A stretch of DNA of 64,000 nt from Manduca sexta (taxonomy: Eukaryota; Arthropoda; Insecta; Lepidoptera; Sphingidae), in NCBI RefSeq assembly GCF_014839805.1, contig NC_051130.1, positions 5,394,001 to 5,458,000 on the forward strand. Reading direction: 5' to 3'. A program made the position numbers and the translations under genes. Of the stretch, positions 33,649 through 45,871 are shown piece by piece; the stretch's first letter is position 1; each line of letters starts with the position of its first letter. The notes under the pieces are model-generated. The model searched no databases. It had not been told where the DNA came from and was given only the letters and a program-made list of their open reading frames with translations.

Positions 33649-33877
33649 ACTATACTTATATATAATTATGAAGAGTTTGTTTGAATGCGCTTATATTATA
33701 AGCTACTAAAATAGTTTTTTTCATTAATAGCAAACGCTAATTTCAGAAACTACTAAACTTTTTTTTGTTCAAAGCAAACTACATTACTCCTGAGTACTAT
33801 AGGCTACTTTTTTATCCCGGAAAAATAAGTATCCCGGAAAAACTTTTTCACACGGGCGGTGTCGCTAGCAAAGCTAG
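33649..33877 (+). mobile_element. Short Helitron-like element
   Basis: The start 'actatacttatat' corresponds to the family's TCTATACTAATATT with the first base altered. 'gaagagtttgtttgaatgcg' and 'aaacgctaatttcagaaact' match the inverse of the 5' part of the element at 54599-55606. The 3' end is 'cacgggcggtgtcgctagc' then 'aaagCTAG' followed by T. Confidence 0.7.
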
Positions 33878-34486
33878 TTATATTCATAAAGGTATATGTA
33901 AGGACTAAGAGTGATTTCTAAAACAAATTGATTACAATATTATTTTTCTAAATGTAATATACCGTTTCTAAGTATTTATTAAATTCCCAGAAAGCTAGAT
34001 AGCGCTCTTTTTTAATATTCTTTATTAAAATATCAAGCCACTCACTCACCCTATTAGTAGTTTTTTCATACTCGTTTATGTAATACATCTATCATACCTA
34101 GCATTCTTGTTTCGAATATATTTTATAATATTTCTGTAGCCAGCAATCTCCAAAGAATTGTGCGCAATGCGACAATAAATCAAAAGCTTAATCCTACATG
34201 GCACAGACAAAACCCGATGAAATCAGCTTTTCATAGTCCATTGAGCGCGTTCAACTAATTTAAAACTTTCAGATATGGCTGGCAGCAGTTAAGAACGTGT
34301 AGTACTGAGTCCCGCTGAGTTTACAACTTATCAAGTAACGTTAAACTTGTGGATTTTAAACCGGTTAGTGTTCGTAATTTTTCAGAGTGAAAACTGGAAA
34401 GTTCGCAAACATTGTTAGCATTTATAGTGGTTTGCATATTGGAAGATTCAAGACGACCATTGACTATCTTTTCACAAACACATATC
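33878..34486. other. AT-rich non-coding stretch
   Basis: No gene or repeat recognised. Confidence 0.5.
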
Positions 34487-34702
34487 ACCCATTTATCCCC
34501 GAAGGGGTATGCAGAGGCGCAACCAGGGCACCCACTTTTCGCCAAGTGTGTTCCGGTCCCTGATGTGACAGGGAGCGGGCCTAACGCCATATCGTGCACA
34601 AATTCTAGATCAAATATCATTTTACTCGACCCGGGATTCGAACTTAGGACCTCAGAGGGCTGCCGTACTGCGTATGCAGTATAACTACGCCACCGAGACA
34701 GT
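34487..34702 (-). mobile_element. Second tRNA-derived SINE family
   Basis: On the minus strand it begins 'gtctcggtggcgtagttat' (A-box-like) and has 'aagttcgaatcccgggtc' (B-box-like). It then runs through the 'gggaccggaacacacttgg' and 'gcgaaaagtgggtgccctgg' words to 'gcataccccttcggggata'. This is a common lepidopteran tRNA-related SINE, distinct from the family at 2890 and 50548. Both promoter boxes differ from consensus by one or two bases. The overlapping open frames are not genes. Confidence 0.75.
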
Positions 34703-35629
34703 CTTGTCTTTTTACATTTACAGTAAATAATGTACTAACACATAAAACTACATTGCTATTGCTGAATTACGACAAATATAATAAAACGACCGACTATTTT
34801 CATCATCAATGTCATTCGATTTCATTCGAAATAGATTTCATAGCATTCATTTCACGTTCATTCAACTTTTGCAAAAACTAAACGTAATCACAAACGTAGT
34901 ACGACGGCGCTCGTTACGGCACGATCTATTCGCAGCGACGTGATAGATTGCAAATCAATCACGGCGTGCAACGTAAACTTACATCTGCGTGAAAAAAATG
35001 GACTCGATTCAATATTTTTTATGCTGTTAAAAATAAGAAATTTTATTTGTCTATTTGAATCTATAGCGTATTGATACATGTATGTAATATCATGCTTATA
35101 TCTGTGAAAGGATAGGCAGAGATCCTCTTAGTGCTGCCAAAATTATTATCGTTATTTATTTACTTTCTCTTCACAAAGAAACGTCATATTATGAAGTTTA
35201 CTTTTTCAATCTGTACAGAATATAATTATAACATTTTAAAATATATTTATTTTTATTAACTGTTGATACTTGACATCAATTCATTAAGATAATCTTTATT
35301 TTTATAAAATATAGGTATCAGAAATATTTCAATTAAACAGAATACATTCTCTTTACGTATATCGGGGGCAAAGTCCTAACTTCTAACATAGTATCGAGCA
35401 CGTGTTGATACTTGGCGATCCATACCATTTTTCGAATACCCCATATAAAATTTAATACTCAAAATGACGATCGAACATATAAACTCAAAGAATGTACGTG
35501 ATATGTAGGATAATTGATCGTTCATATACATAAATATCTCAATTGATGGCAATATATTTAACCGTTAAATTGAGAGTCATTCGTGCTGATGTACGTATCG
35601 TTTTCATTGCGGACAAAGTTGCTTTTTAT
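34703..35629. other. AT-rich non-coding stretch
   Basis: No gene recognised. A GC-richer patch at 34895-34975 ('gtacgacggcgctcgttac') is unexplained. Confidence 0.5.
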
Positions 35630-35635
35630 CATAAT

Positions 35636-35957
35636 ATAATAATATCAGCCCTGCAATATACTATCCGACTGTTGGGCACGGGCCTCCTCTACTACTAAGA
35701 AGGATTAGGCTATAGTCCACCACGCTGGCCTAGTGCGGATTGGTAGACTTCACACACCCTCGAAAATTCCAATGGAGAATTTCTCAGGTATGCAGGTTTC
35801 CGCACGATGTTTTCCTTCACTGTTAAAGCAAGCGATAATTCACAAAGAATACACACATAATTATTTTAGAAAAGTCAGAGGTGTGTGCCCTTGGGATTTG
35901 AACCTGCGGACATTCGTTTCGGCAGTCCGTTCCACAACCAACTAGGCTATCGCCGCT
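35636..35957 (-). mobile_element. Full-length tRNA-derived SINE
   Basis: Reading minus, the head 'agcggcgatagcctagttgg' carries an exact A box (35938-35949) and an exact B box GGTTCAAATCC (35894-35904), so this copy keeps an intact RNA polymerase III promoter. The body and the 'cagggctgatatt' tail match the other copies. No clear target duplication was found. The plus-strand open frame across it is spurious. Confidence 0.9.
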
Positions 35958-36659
35958 ATTTTATTCCTTTGATTTTACGAATCAACAGAAATGGCAACAA
36001 TATATGTACCATACAACATTTTTATTAATAATATTTTGGGGTGATAGTATTTGAAGCAATGAATAATTATAATAGATCAATATACATTACGATTTTTTAT
36101 ATGAAACATACGAAACAAAGTCTACTCAGAAAATGCGATCTATAACGAATGTTCTTAGAAATAATTGAGTTCGAATTACCATTTCATGAGACAAGTACGA
36201 ATCACTTTCGGTCTCGCGAGAGAAGTAGTGACAAGTTACGTAATTTTAGACCTTAATGACCTCTATAATAGTGAGACTGTGAGTTATTTATTTAATAAGC
36301 TGTCTAGTAGTGGCTTTTTATAAGGGTTATCATTGTCGAATCCTTTATTTTGTTATAAATAGAGACGTATAATTGCATCATTTTATATTAGATTAAGTCG
36401 CACATTGTTAAATTTTGTTTTATACAAGTACATTAAACTGAGTCATTGGAAGGTTGCTGGTACTTATAGCTCAGGTCTTCCTATTTTAAGTACCAGCCGA
36501 ACATAAATTTAATACACTTGTATTTAAATATACATGTAATATTTCTAAGAGGTAATAAATAAATAAATAAATAAAATACTAATATAGTATACACTCACAG
36601 TCACAGTCAAAGTTTTATTTTAGACGTAGAATTTATTTTCGGAATAACATTCGGAATAA
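35958..36659. other. AT-rich non-coding stretch
   Basis: No gene recognised. A short AAAT microsatellite lies at about 36555-36574. Confidence 0.5.
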
Positions 36660-36848
36660 CTTTCCCTGGTAAAAGGCAACTACATCATTCTTCGGTATTA
36701 TATTTCCGGTCAAGCTACATATTTTTCCGGAATAAAATACTTTTTAATTTAGGTTACCTATGTCCTCCTCAGGGTTTCAAACTATCTCCACGCCAAATTT
36801 CAACGAAACCAGTTGTTGTTTTGTACGCATTTATGACATAAGTATAGA
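36660..36848 (-). mobile_element. Helitron-like element, 3' end missing
   Basis: On minus it starts TCTATACTTATGTCATAAAT at 36848, close to the start of the element at 52525. It shares the plus-strand words 'cagggtttcaaactatctcc', 'ccaaatttcaacgaaacc' and 'ggaataaaatactttt' with that copy. The CTAG terminus is not found. Confidence 0.55.
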
Positions 36849-37438
36849 ATTTTTATCCAGGGTAATAATTTTAACGCGAAAGGAGTGTTCATAAAAAAAA
36901 TCAAACATTCGAAAAGATAATGCTCCAATCTTTATAATAAAATGTGGTTAAATAACATTACCTAATATACATCATTGACAATATATGAAGTGATCGTTTT
37001 AGTTCTACGGCACCATCGGATTCAGCTTAGCAATTTCGCCGAGTCAATAGAAAAAGGAACATGGAAGTCTATCAAACGATCTGCTGCAAATTGCAAAGGT
37101 CCGTTGAATGGGGACGACACTAGTGAACAGATTGCGCCAATCTGTACGGGGGTTAATGACGATGTGACAACTCGATAGATTTTTCGATTATAATATAAGG
37201 GCTGATCTTTCAATCAGATACAATTTATTGGTAGCATAAAGTAAAAAAAAAAACTATTTTAACATGACAACGTTATGTATAAATCTGCAAAGAACTATCT
37301 CTTAAATAAAAAAAATACACTCTCGTGTATAGGCAGTAAAGTGTCCGCACGAATCTGTTATGGTATCAAACTAAATTACACTCATAAAATGTAGATATAA
37401 TTTATCGCTAATGAATGAAAGTGTCATAAAAATAATTT
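36849..37438. other. AT-rich non-coding stretch
   Basis: No gene recognised; the overlapping short frames near 36975-37213 have no motifs. Confidence 0.5.
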
Positions 37439-37820
37439 CGACGGTTGAAAAGCTAAGTGACTTAAGCGACATTTTGTTTCGAAAAATTTTAACTAGGTAA
37501 AAAAAAACATAGAAAAAATAATAATAATAATAATATCAGCTGAGCACGGGCCTCCTCTACTACTGAGAGGGATTAGGCCTTAGTCCACCACGCTGGCTTA
37601 GTGCGGATTGGTAGACTTCACACACCCTCGAAACTCCTATAGAGAACTTCTCAGATGTGCAGGTTTCCTCACGATGTTTTCATTCACCGTTAAAGCGAAC
37701 GATAAATTCACAAAGAATACACACATGATTTTTAGAAAAAAAAATGCTGCATTTAAATTTGTATGAGACTTAGTGTCGCAAAAAAAATGTCGCTTAAGTC
37801 GATTAGCTTTTCAACCGTCG
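37439..37820. mobile_element. Foldback MITE copy 1, interrupted by a SINE
   Basis: The left end cgacggttgaaaagct continues as 'aagtgacttaagcgacattt'. The right end is its inverse: 'aaatgtcgcttaagtcgatt' then 'agcttttcaaccgtcg'. The inverted repeats are about 37 bases with two mismatches. Four-base repeats 'attt' (37435-37438 and 37821-37824) flank the element. Without the SINE the element is about 160 bases. A second copy lies 330 bases downstream in the opposite orientation. Confidence 0.85.
37519..37738 (-). mobile_element. SINE nested in the foldback MITE
   Basis: The usual SINE body is read on minus. It lacks the tRNA-like head and has a short internal deletion near its 3' end: 'atatcagc' joins directly to 'tgagcacggg'. 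It is bounded by 'agaaaaa' on both sides, consistent with a short target duplication, and splits the surrounding MITE. Confidence 0.85.
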
Positions 37821-38146
37821 ATTTATGATTCGTTTATCGTTACTGCTGACCTTAGTTGATTCATAACGCAAACAAACACTGTTCAAATATTCCTTCAGTC
37901 TGGAACTGTAGATAGAGCAGCGTCAGAATGTCTGAATTAGGCAAACATTGTTCAATTACATAAATTTTGTAAATAGAGATGGTCGGAGAGCACTCACGGG
38001 ATTCCGAGGGTACGTTCGGAGCAGCCAAATGTTTTTAACTTTTGGGACCGAAGCGTATCTATAAAACAACGTGATAAGCGTGTGCGCGCATGTAAAATGT
38101 TCTTAAGGGACATGAAAGTATCTCGTAACCTTTTTCTCCAACATAT

Positions 38147-38366
38147 CGACGGTTGAAAAGATAATCTATAAAAACGAATGAATTATCAATCTTAGATAGC
38201 ATACATTGGATTAGGATTGGTTATTAATTTCGGGCGTTAAGCGACATTATTTTGCGATACTAAGTTTCATATATATTTAAAATCAGCATTTTTTCTATAT
38301 TTTTTAAACCAGTTAAATTTTTTCGACAAAAAATGTCGCTTAGGACAATTAGCCTTTCAACCGTCG
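38147..38366. mobile_element. Foldback MITE copy 2, opposite orientation
   Basis: The element runs from cgacggttgaaaag to cctttcaaccgtcg and is flanked by 'atat' on both sides (38143-38146 and 38367-38370). Its reverse complement aligns with copy 1 across the SINE insertion point, showing the uninterrupted state. It carries extra sequence (about 38165-38225) that copy 1 lacks. A perfect 17-base AT hairpin (38369-38417, 15-base loop) begins at its right edge. Confidence 0.85.
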
Positions 38367-38417
38367 ATATATATATTTTTTTAAAGAAATATAAAGAATA
38401 TTTAAAAAAATATATAT

Positions 38418-41400
38418 TTATCCTTTTTACTTCAGAAGTAAAAACAGTAAAGAAGCTTCACTAACTGATTTGCTACAAGATTAAAATTTCACTATATAAT
38501 TTACCATCAGTAATGTAGTAGCGTGTTTCGTTATTAATTTCAAATAGATGATCAAACACTGCCATAGCAACCTTACGCTACATAAATTACGTATAGAATT
38601 TTTCATGAATATTAAATCGGAATCACCATATCTTAATTTACATTACGGCGAGGAGAGCAAATCCTCTAGCAGTGCGGAAAAATACCAAACTTCAATTTAA
38701 ATTAACTTATGCTAAACTAAAAATTTTGAGAAGTAACTTAAATTTTGATTAACTACATAATATTTTGTTTAGCTGGTAATACAAAGAACACAATAACTTT
38801 GCAGTTGAGGATGCAACTTGAATATTCTATAAACAACTACATGAGATTTAGTTCAGTTGATAACACCAAAGTTTTCCAATCATTCGGTTGCGTTCGAGTG
38901 CCAGATGGCAGACAATCTGAGATAAGAGAAGTGTCTTCGTAACTTTGAAATTAAATCTGGCTATTGGTTGAAGTCAGAATATATGAATTCCGGAGATACA
39001 GAAATTAAGAAAGCGAGAAATTGAACCAACAATACTCAATTGGTTGTGATTGCTTTATTGGATTAAGAATATATTTAAAGAAAAACTACATTTCATAGAC
39101 AAAGCAAACAAAATCAACATTTGTGTGTTTACTAACGTGATGTTAGTGAAGTCGTTAATATTTAATGGAAGTCAAAGTCCAATCTCGATAGGAGTAAGTC
39201 GGTTGTACTGAAATCTCGCGAGGCGTTCAATTTCATCTCTCCACCAGACATGTGATGGAATATGCATATTTAACACCGTTGAAAGGTTAATGCGTTGTTG
39301 CTGATGATTGTTTACATTTGATACAGCCTGTTCCCATAATGTGATTACATGTTTATGTTAATAGCTAGTTTTGACATAATATCTACATAATATTTATAGT
39401 ATATGAATACAAAAATAAGTTACCACACTCTCCCACAGTCTAATTCTCACGAACAAGAACTAAGTAGATTGAAGACACTTTTATTCAACTAAAATCCTTA
39501 TAAATGTATCCATTTGATGCCAAACATAGGAATTGCTATTTTCCATGATGAATATAGTATTCATTATGTCAAAGCATATTATTGTTTATGTTGTGCCTAA
39601 CAAGAAACAATGCCTGGGTCAGTCAGTGTAGCAAACAGATATAAATGACAATACTAAATAATAGACTAAATACCTATTATAACTCCAAATTTAATATCAG
39701 CGAGGTCGTCTACTAGAAATTCACCCTTCAGTTAATCTATTAAGGACCTTATTCCTTAATTCATTATTAGCATGGTAAATCACACCAATCTCACCCCTGT
39801 AGCAATACGTGAGAAACCCATCTAAACCGTTCACATTTTGACCAATAATAAATCAAAAACGCGTTGCCCTCTTGATATCCCCAACGCAAGTAATTTCTAA
39901 AATATCGATTGATGCGCGAAAAGAGGGTACATCGGAAATGCTTCAGAGTAAGGGTCATGTTTTGAGGGCGTAGCTGGAATAAGTTTTGTATTTTATATTA
40001 CCAGGAAGGAAGGCGGCTCTCATTAACAATTTAAATAAATATCTAGCCAAGATTATAGCTCAATTAATATTGAAGTAGTGAGTCTCAACTTGAAACAATT
40101 TTAAATATTCCAAATATAGAGGTTATATATTATGTATTATATTTATAGGTTATAGTTGAATTTATTACTTAAAATATAAGTTATTTTATAAAAAAAATAA
40201 GTTTGTGTTTAAAATACCGTAGTGTCGTGTACCTTTCTTATGTTTAAATAATTTTTTTTTTTCATTCTTATTTTCAGGTATAAACATAATTTAAAGTACA
40301 AATTAAATACTTGAATATTTTGTACACGAGTTATTTGTGGAGTGCACAAAATTAAAATATTGTGTAGTAACAAAAAAAAAAAAATGTATACATTTAATTT
40401 ATCCCTTTTAGCGTAAAACATAGGTCATGCGATCCTATAAACTGTCTGTTACAAGTTAAATGTCTTTTAAATGTTACCTTAAATGTCGTTGCAGTGAGGG
40501 CATCTATTTTCATACAAAAATGATGGATAATTGACCTGAAACAAAAAAGTGCTATTTATATATTTTGTCTTTAATGTCATAAAACTTGGTAAAACCACTT
40601 CGTATGTCACGTCAGTGATAAATATATCCCCACAATTAATGAGCATATAACACTCGTATTCAGAAGCTATACTATGAGGGCGCAGAATGCGCTCGAACGC
40701 ATGGTATTTATTGCACATGTCAACGTTAAATGGAATTGGTTGATTTTTCACACGTAGACCATGTCCGGGACTATGAGAAACAACTTTATCCCCATAATGA
40801 ACTGAGATTTTATTCCGTTTGTAGATTCGAATTCGTATAGTTTCTGAATAGTCTCAATTTTTATTTCATTGATATAGGACCTTGGACTTCGAAGATGAGA
40901 AGGGAACTCCTCGAAATAAAATTGAAGAACAATGAATATTTTAGGATTGGGATAAGTTAATGTATAACAAAAGAGGGATCAGTTAACGCGTATTATAACT
41001 TACAAACCATATTTTTTTAACCAAAACGATTCCAAAAACCACTACAAACAAAAAAGAACTGAACTTTATTAAAAATTTAAATGTCAGAGCGCTCGTCAGT
41101 CGAAAGCGTCATATTGTTTGCTCTTAAAATGCCACCCGGAAATTATAAAAACCAACAAGATATTAACGGGTTTAACATCATCAGGCGTAGACTATTTTAA
41201 CCCACAAATTGATAAATTTAGAAAGCAATAATTAATAACAAACGCTAGTCTAGGTATCCAGATATCTGTTGCGGTTACTGTGGAGCGCTTAAGTAACGTT
41301 AGCTTCAGCTATGAGTGCCTTTTGAATGTCGGTCAGTAGCGAAATATCGGGAGAGCATGCTAAGCTGTTTGCGGTTGCCAAAGGGAAGTGTTGGGATATT

Positions 41401-42534
41401 TTAGTTTCCATTAAAGAGCTTCTGAGTAATCCCGATGATTTTAACCGAGATTCAACGGCTTAAATCTAACTTTAGGAAGCAGCTTCGCCTGTGCGAAAAT
41501 ATTTTGTCAAAATAAAAGTAGTGCTTTGCAGTTTTCCAGTATATGTAGTTATGAATATGTTAACCAGAGTATAGTATATTTTTTCTTATAAAGCACAAAT
41601 ATCTTTACAGAATATCAGATTTATAATATTAGTAGAATATTTTAAGTAAATTTTGATCTGTTTTCTTAGTTTTTGAATGAATAATATAATCCGAACAAAT
41701 TGATGAATGTGTGTTTACTACACGCAATGTGTTTAGTTGAACATGTCTTCACGAAGTAACTATCTATAGTTCAGACCGAGTTTATATTCGTTACGTACGT
41801 AACACTACCAACTCGATTTTATATTACGTTGCTTATCGAAACCGTACGCGCATAAAGTTTAGTGTTTGGTTCGCTAATAACATTTTATAACATTTTAATC
41901 GATGTTCATACTTTCGTAACCACATACGCCTTTTTACGGCACCTTTGCCTATATTTGGATCATATAAAAATGTACTTATTTGATTTAATAGTTATTAAAA
42001 ATATCTTGTGGGAACATAATACGGCATCACGATAAAATAATTCCGTTTATAACATTTAGAATTATTTTGGATTAGACTAAAAAAGCTTTAAAGAAAATAG
42101 TACTATGTTTGCAAAGTTGAACGATCCTTAATATCGACGTAGAAGTAGGTAAGTGTTTGATGAATATGCAAAAAGCTAAAAGACTGCAAGCCGAAGCAAG
42201 CTTTACCGTAAAGGGGCGCTTTGAATCGCCAGCCTTTCTCGCAAGGAATATGCACAAATGTTCAGAACAAGCAGTAAGTGCTTTGCCGATTCTGCATTCG
42301 ATTTAACAACCGCTATCCTCGGTAAAGTGAATACATATTTGCTGAAAATTTTTATCTCAAACATGGCTCTTGTGTCTCTAAATCTTCTGGCTGTTTTGTA
42401 CAATTATGTGGAGTGCTTCGGGTATTACACGACGTCTTTTCTTGCTTTATTCTTTATTGAACTGTGAACAATGCTATTTTAAATAAAATGGGTGAACGTA
42501 CAACATAATTTGAAATTGGAAACAGTTTATAACA
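38418..42534. other. Long AT-rich non-coding stretch
   Basis: About 4.1 kb without a gene or a repeat I can name. Open frames (38745-38942, 40209-40421, 40479-40751, 42072-42467) are short and motif-free. A modestly GC-richer patch lies at 41270-41480. Confidence 0.5.
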
Positions 42535-42535
42535 A

Positions 42536-42752
42536 CGGGTCCTACTTATACTAGTACAAGTGCCAAAACACAACTTTACAAGAGAGCGATTTAAACATTC
42601 AAAACTTTGTAAATTTGTCATAGTTCAACAGAAATCTTTGAAATTTTGGAATATATAACATTATAAAAGTCAACATTACAAAGTTTAGGATGTTTAAATC
42701 GCACTGTTGTAAAGTTGTATTTTTGCATTTGTGCTAGTATACGTAGGACCCG
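42536..42752. mobile_element. Foldback MITE with 77-base inverted arms
   Basis: Arms at 42535-42611 and 42677-42753 are inverse copies with about 9 mismatches in 77 bases. They begin 'cgggtcctac' and include 'acaactttacaa', 'gcgatttaaacat' and 'aaactttgta'. The spacer is 65 bases. No convincing target duplication is visible, and no coding capacity. A transcript of this unit would form a long imperfect hairpin. Confidence 0.85.
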
Positions 42753-43050
42753 TCGATAATATATAATCATTTTAAAAGTTGTAATACAGACAATATATCT
42801 CCTAGCGTCACTCAGAGAATGAGCCGCCTACCTTAATCAAACGAAGCCTGGGAATTTCATTACATTTCTCGTAAGTGGGTGATAGAGAACATTTGTTTTC
42901 AGGAACGTCGGGACCGTATTGGATGAATTCACGCACTGAGAGTAATGTGGGAACCTCTCACAGGTGAAGAGCCCTAGGGACACTTACGGTATGATATATT
43001 AATATTGCGGTATTAGGTTTTAGTCGTCATTTACGTAGATTCACTTTGTT
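42753..43050. other. Non-coding spacer between MITEs
   Basis: No gene or repeat recognised. Confidence 0.5.
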
Positions 43051-43058
43051 ATCTAGAT

Positions 43059-43258
43059 CAGTGGCTGGCAACACGTGGCTCACGAACGTTCTGTTTGTGG
43101 CCCGTGATTGTTTTGTAATAAGGCTTAAACATCAAAATAAATGTATTAAATTAAGAGTAAGCGCATCTAAAGCAAGGTTTAAAGTTATACGTATGGCCCG
43201 CCTTTAGTTAATTTTGCCACCTTGTAGCACTTGCCTACTAAAAGGTTGCCGACCGCTG
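43059..43258. mobile_element. hAT-type MITE with perfect 8-bp target duplication
   Basis: The left end is cagtggctggcaac. The right end in inverse is cagcggtcggcaac, 11 of 14 bases shared. The 200-base element is flanked by the exact 8-base direct repeat atctagat (43051-43058 and 43259-43266). CAG...GGCAAC termini with 8-bp duplications are diagnostic of hAT-superfamily MITEs. It carries no transposase. Confidence 0.92.
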
Positions 43259-43375
43259 ATCTAGATCGTAAGGTTTTTAATAGTATGAAATTCCTTGACA
43301 ATTTATTTTTATAGCGCAAAAAAAAAGATTTTTGTGGCATAAGAATGTCGGCACCATGAAATCTTTATTTTCATT

Positions 43376-44215
43376 CTAGCTTCCGCTCGCAGCTTCGCCC
43401 GCGTGGATTTAGGACTTCAAAAATGGAGCCGGTCGGGAACGTTCGAGAATGTTCGTTTTAAGAAGCTACTCGCTAGGTGATTCGCTAGCCTCTAGGTGCC
43501 AAGCAAGCCGCCTGCCTGTGCGTTCGCGACCTTATATATATACAAAAATAATCCTTATAGCATGATTCAGTATTCACGCATGATGGCTTATTATTAGCGT
43601 ATTTCATGTATAACTTTGGTGTTTCTATACTGATTTCTATGATTCTTTTTTATGGAATATTTAATAATGTTAACTTTTTAATTAGGGATGACTGAGAGTG
43701 TTATAAACGTAAGAGTAGACAAATATAATGAGAAAGCTTCGAACTGCTAAGCTATCGGGAGTTACACGTGTTATTGTGAGTCAACCACAAAAGATAGACA
43801 TATGCTGTCGTGGGATATTTTTTACATAATTTTAAGGAGAACATTTCCGTCATACATGATTTCTGTGTAGCTTTAACCATTAAGGTTGCACACGCGACGG
43901 AAGCTTAAAAAATGGAGTAATTTCTCCCGTTTTCCCAACATTTCCCTTCACTGTTCTGCTCCTATTAATTGTAGCGTGATAAAAAGTATACTATAACCAG
44001 CACAGGAGTATGACAAATAATTGTACTAAGTTTCGTTAAAATCCGTCGAGTAGTTTTTGTTTCTATAACGGTTATACAGACAGACAGACAGACAAAAATT
44101 TTACTAATTGCATTTTTGACATCAGTATCGATCCCTAATCACCCCCTGATAGTTATTTTGGAAATATATTTCATGTACAGAATTGACCTCTCTACAGATT
44201 TATTATAAGTATAGA
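43376..44215 (-). mobile_element. Helitron-like element, 840 bases
   Basis: On minus it starts TCTATACTTATAATAAATC at 44215, preceded by A, and ends 'gcgagcggaagCTAG' at 43376. The GACA repeat tract (44071-44094) and the 'tactgttctgctcctatt' words match the inverse of the 123-base repeat unit at 54944-55555, but here only one unit is present. The base after CTAG is A rather than the canonical T. Interior sequence from about 43440 to 43840 has no counterpart in the window. Confidence 0.7.
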
Positions 44216-45650
44216 TTATAGAACATTATATTCATTGCCCATACTTTAATAGATGACAAAGGTGATCTAATTTAAAAATCTTTTTCAACTTTAGTGTTAA
44301 GTAGGTAATAAAATGATATGACAAAGTCGATATATAATGTTTTATTTTAATATATGGAGACCTTCAGGATTTCATGACTGACCCCGCATCACGTGTCTGT
44401 TAATAAAATTTATATTGGATCTACACCCAAAAATAACTTCGAGATAATGTTCCGTATCAAAGTCTCGCTTTGTGAACACGCCAGATTAGAAGGTAGGGAA
44501 CGTTCTGTTTATTACAACTATTATTATGGTATTGGCACACAATTTGTGTTTTCGTTTAAAGTGCGCAAGCGCAAAACAAAGAGTAAAAAGATATTATTCA
44601 TATTTCTAAAATATGATAGTAATTGATAACATTAATGTAAATTTCAATCAATTAACATAAATCCATAGTCATACATATTACATTTTATTTATGTTTAATG
44701 CAAAGGTTTCAATATGTTAAACATTACCAATTCACAGTTCTCCATCGGAAACTAAAATAGATAGTGCGAGTTTAAAAAACACGAACAAAAATGCTTCACG
44801 TACACATTTCCAACTTTTTCGCGTTGCTTTTTGGTTAGGTGCGAAGTTAAATTGTTCGCGAGAGAAGTTATTTTTATAAATAATGCAAAGAAGAAAAACA
44901 CTCTTATAGCACTATATTTCGTGGGAAATGGAAGTGCGATGCCTAACATCAGTTGAGAGAAATATCATATGTAAGTCCTTTGAATATTTCATCGGCTTTC
45001 TGAACGGAATTGAAATACCTTTGAAGTATATTTCACAGTATAAGGCGAATCTCTAGTCCATTGGCTATCAACATCATTTATTAAAAATGTTTCTGAACAA
45101 AACTCAATAACGTACAGTCAGCCACGAAAGTAGCTCAACAAATTAAAAAAATCAAATTACCTATTAACCTATTAAATTTTTGCTCCGGATCGACAATTGT
45201 TCTTTCTTCACTAAAAACTTCAGAGTTTACCTTATTTTAAATAAAGAAAAATGAATATCTTTGGAAGTAAATCGGTAAATTTGTTCAGCTACTGACTGTA
45301 CATCTAAATGTAATGTGTTTATAAAAATGGTAGGGATATACTGATGTGATTATATTTAAGCACAAATGTAATAGCACGTTAGGGATGAAGCCAGTGACTA
45401 AAATTGGCAACGACCCAAATCTTAAATTCCCACTCCGAACCTTAAAGTTCGGCTATGTGCTATTTCTTTGACATTGTAGGTGTTTGTCGGTAGTGAAAAG
45501 TTCATTATTATCATCAGCCGTTTACGTCCTACTGCAAGCTAAATGCATCTCTACCGGCCTTCCATTTAGGTTTGTCCAAAGCTTGCTGCGGCCAATTTTT
45601 CCGGTATGTAGCATGGTTGAATCTGTGGTCTTGCAATTGTCAGGTAGAAG
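44216..45650. other. AT-rich non-coding stretch
   Basis: No gene recognised. The open frame 44393-44626 is short and lysine-rich at its end and has no motif. Confidence 0.5.
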
Positions 45651-45651
45651 T

Positions 45652-45677
45652 GTCAGCTGTCAAGTGTGACAGCTGAC
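45652..45677. repeat. Perfect 11-bp hairpin
   Basis: gtcagctgtca (45652-45662) and tgacagctgac (45667-45677) are exact inverse copies around a 4-base loop. A GC-rich stretch with 'gaggcagccctcctctc' follows. This could be a transposon end, an E-box pair (CAGCTG twice), or part of a promoter. Confidence 0.6.
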
Positions 45678-45792
45678 GTTTTTAAAAAGAGGCAGCCCTC
45701 CTCTCTCCTGTGCCCCTTGAGGCTCCATGGGATTTGTACGTTTGTTGTCCGTGGAAGATAATATTAAATATTAACCTAAAACTTATTAAGAG

Positions 45793-45858
45793 TATTATTT
45801 ATTAAAATAACCGAGATAATAATAATTATTATTATTATTTATTAAAATAACCGAGATA
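45793..45858. repeat. 26-base direct repeat in an ATT-rich tract
   Basis: The 26 bases at 45793-45818 (ending 'aaaataaccgagata') recur exactly at 45833-45858, separated by 14 bases of ATA/ATT repeat. It may be a short tandem duplication or a target duplication around a vanished tail. Confidence 0.85.
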
Positions 45859-45871
45859 CTACACGGTAATT

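Noticed and set aside
40479..40751. 90-codon minus-strand frame, possibly a small gene
   Set aside because: No motif, AT-rich codons and no splice or promoter support.
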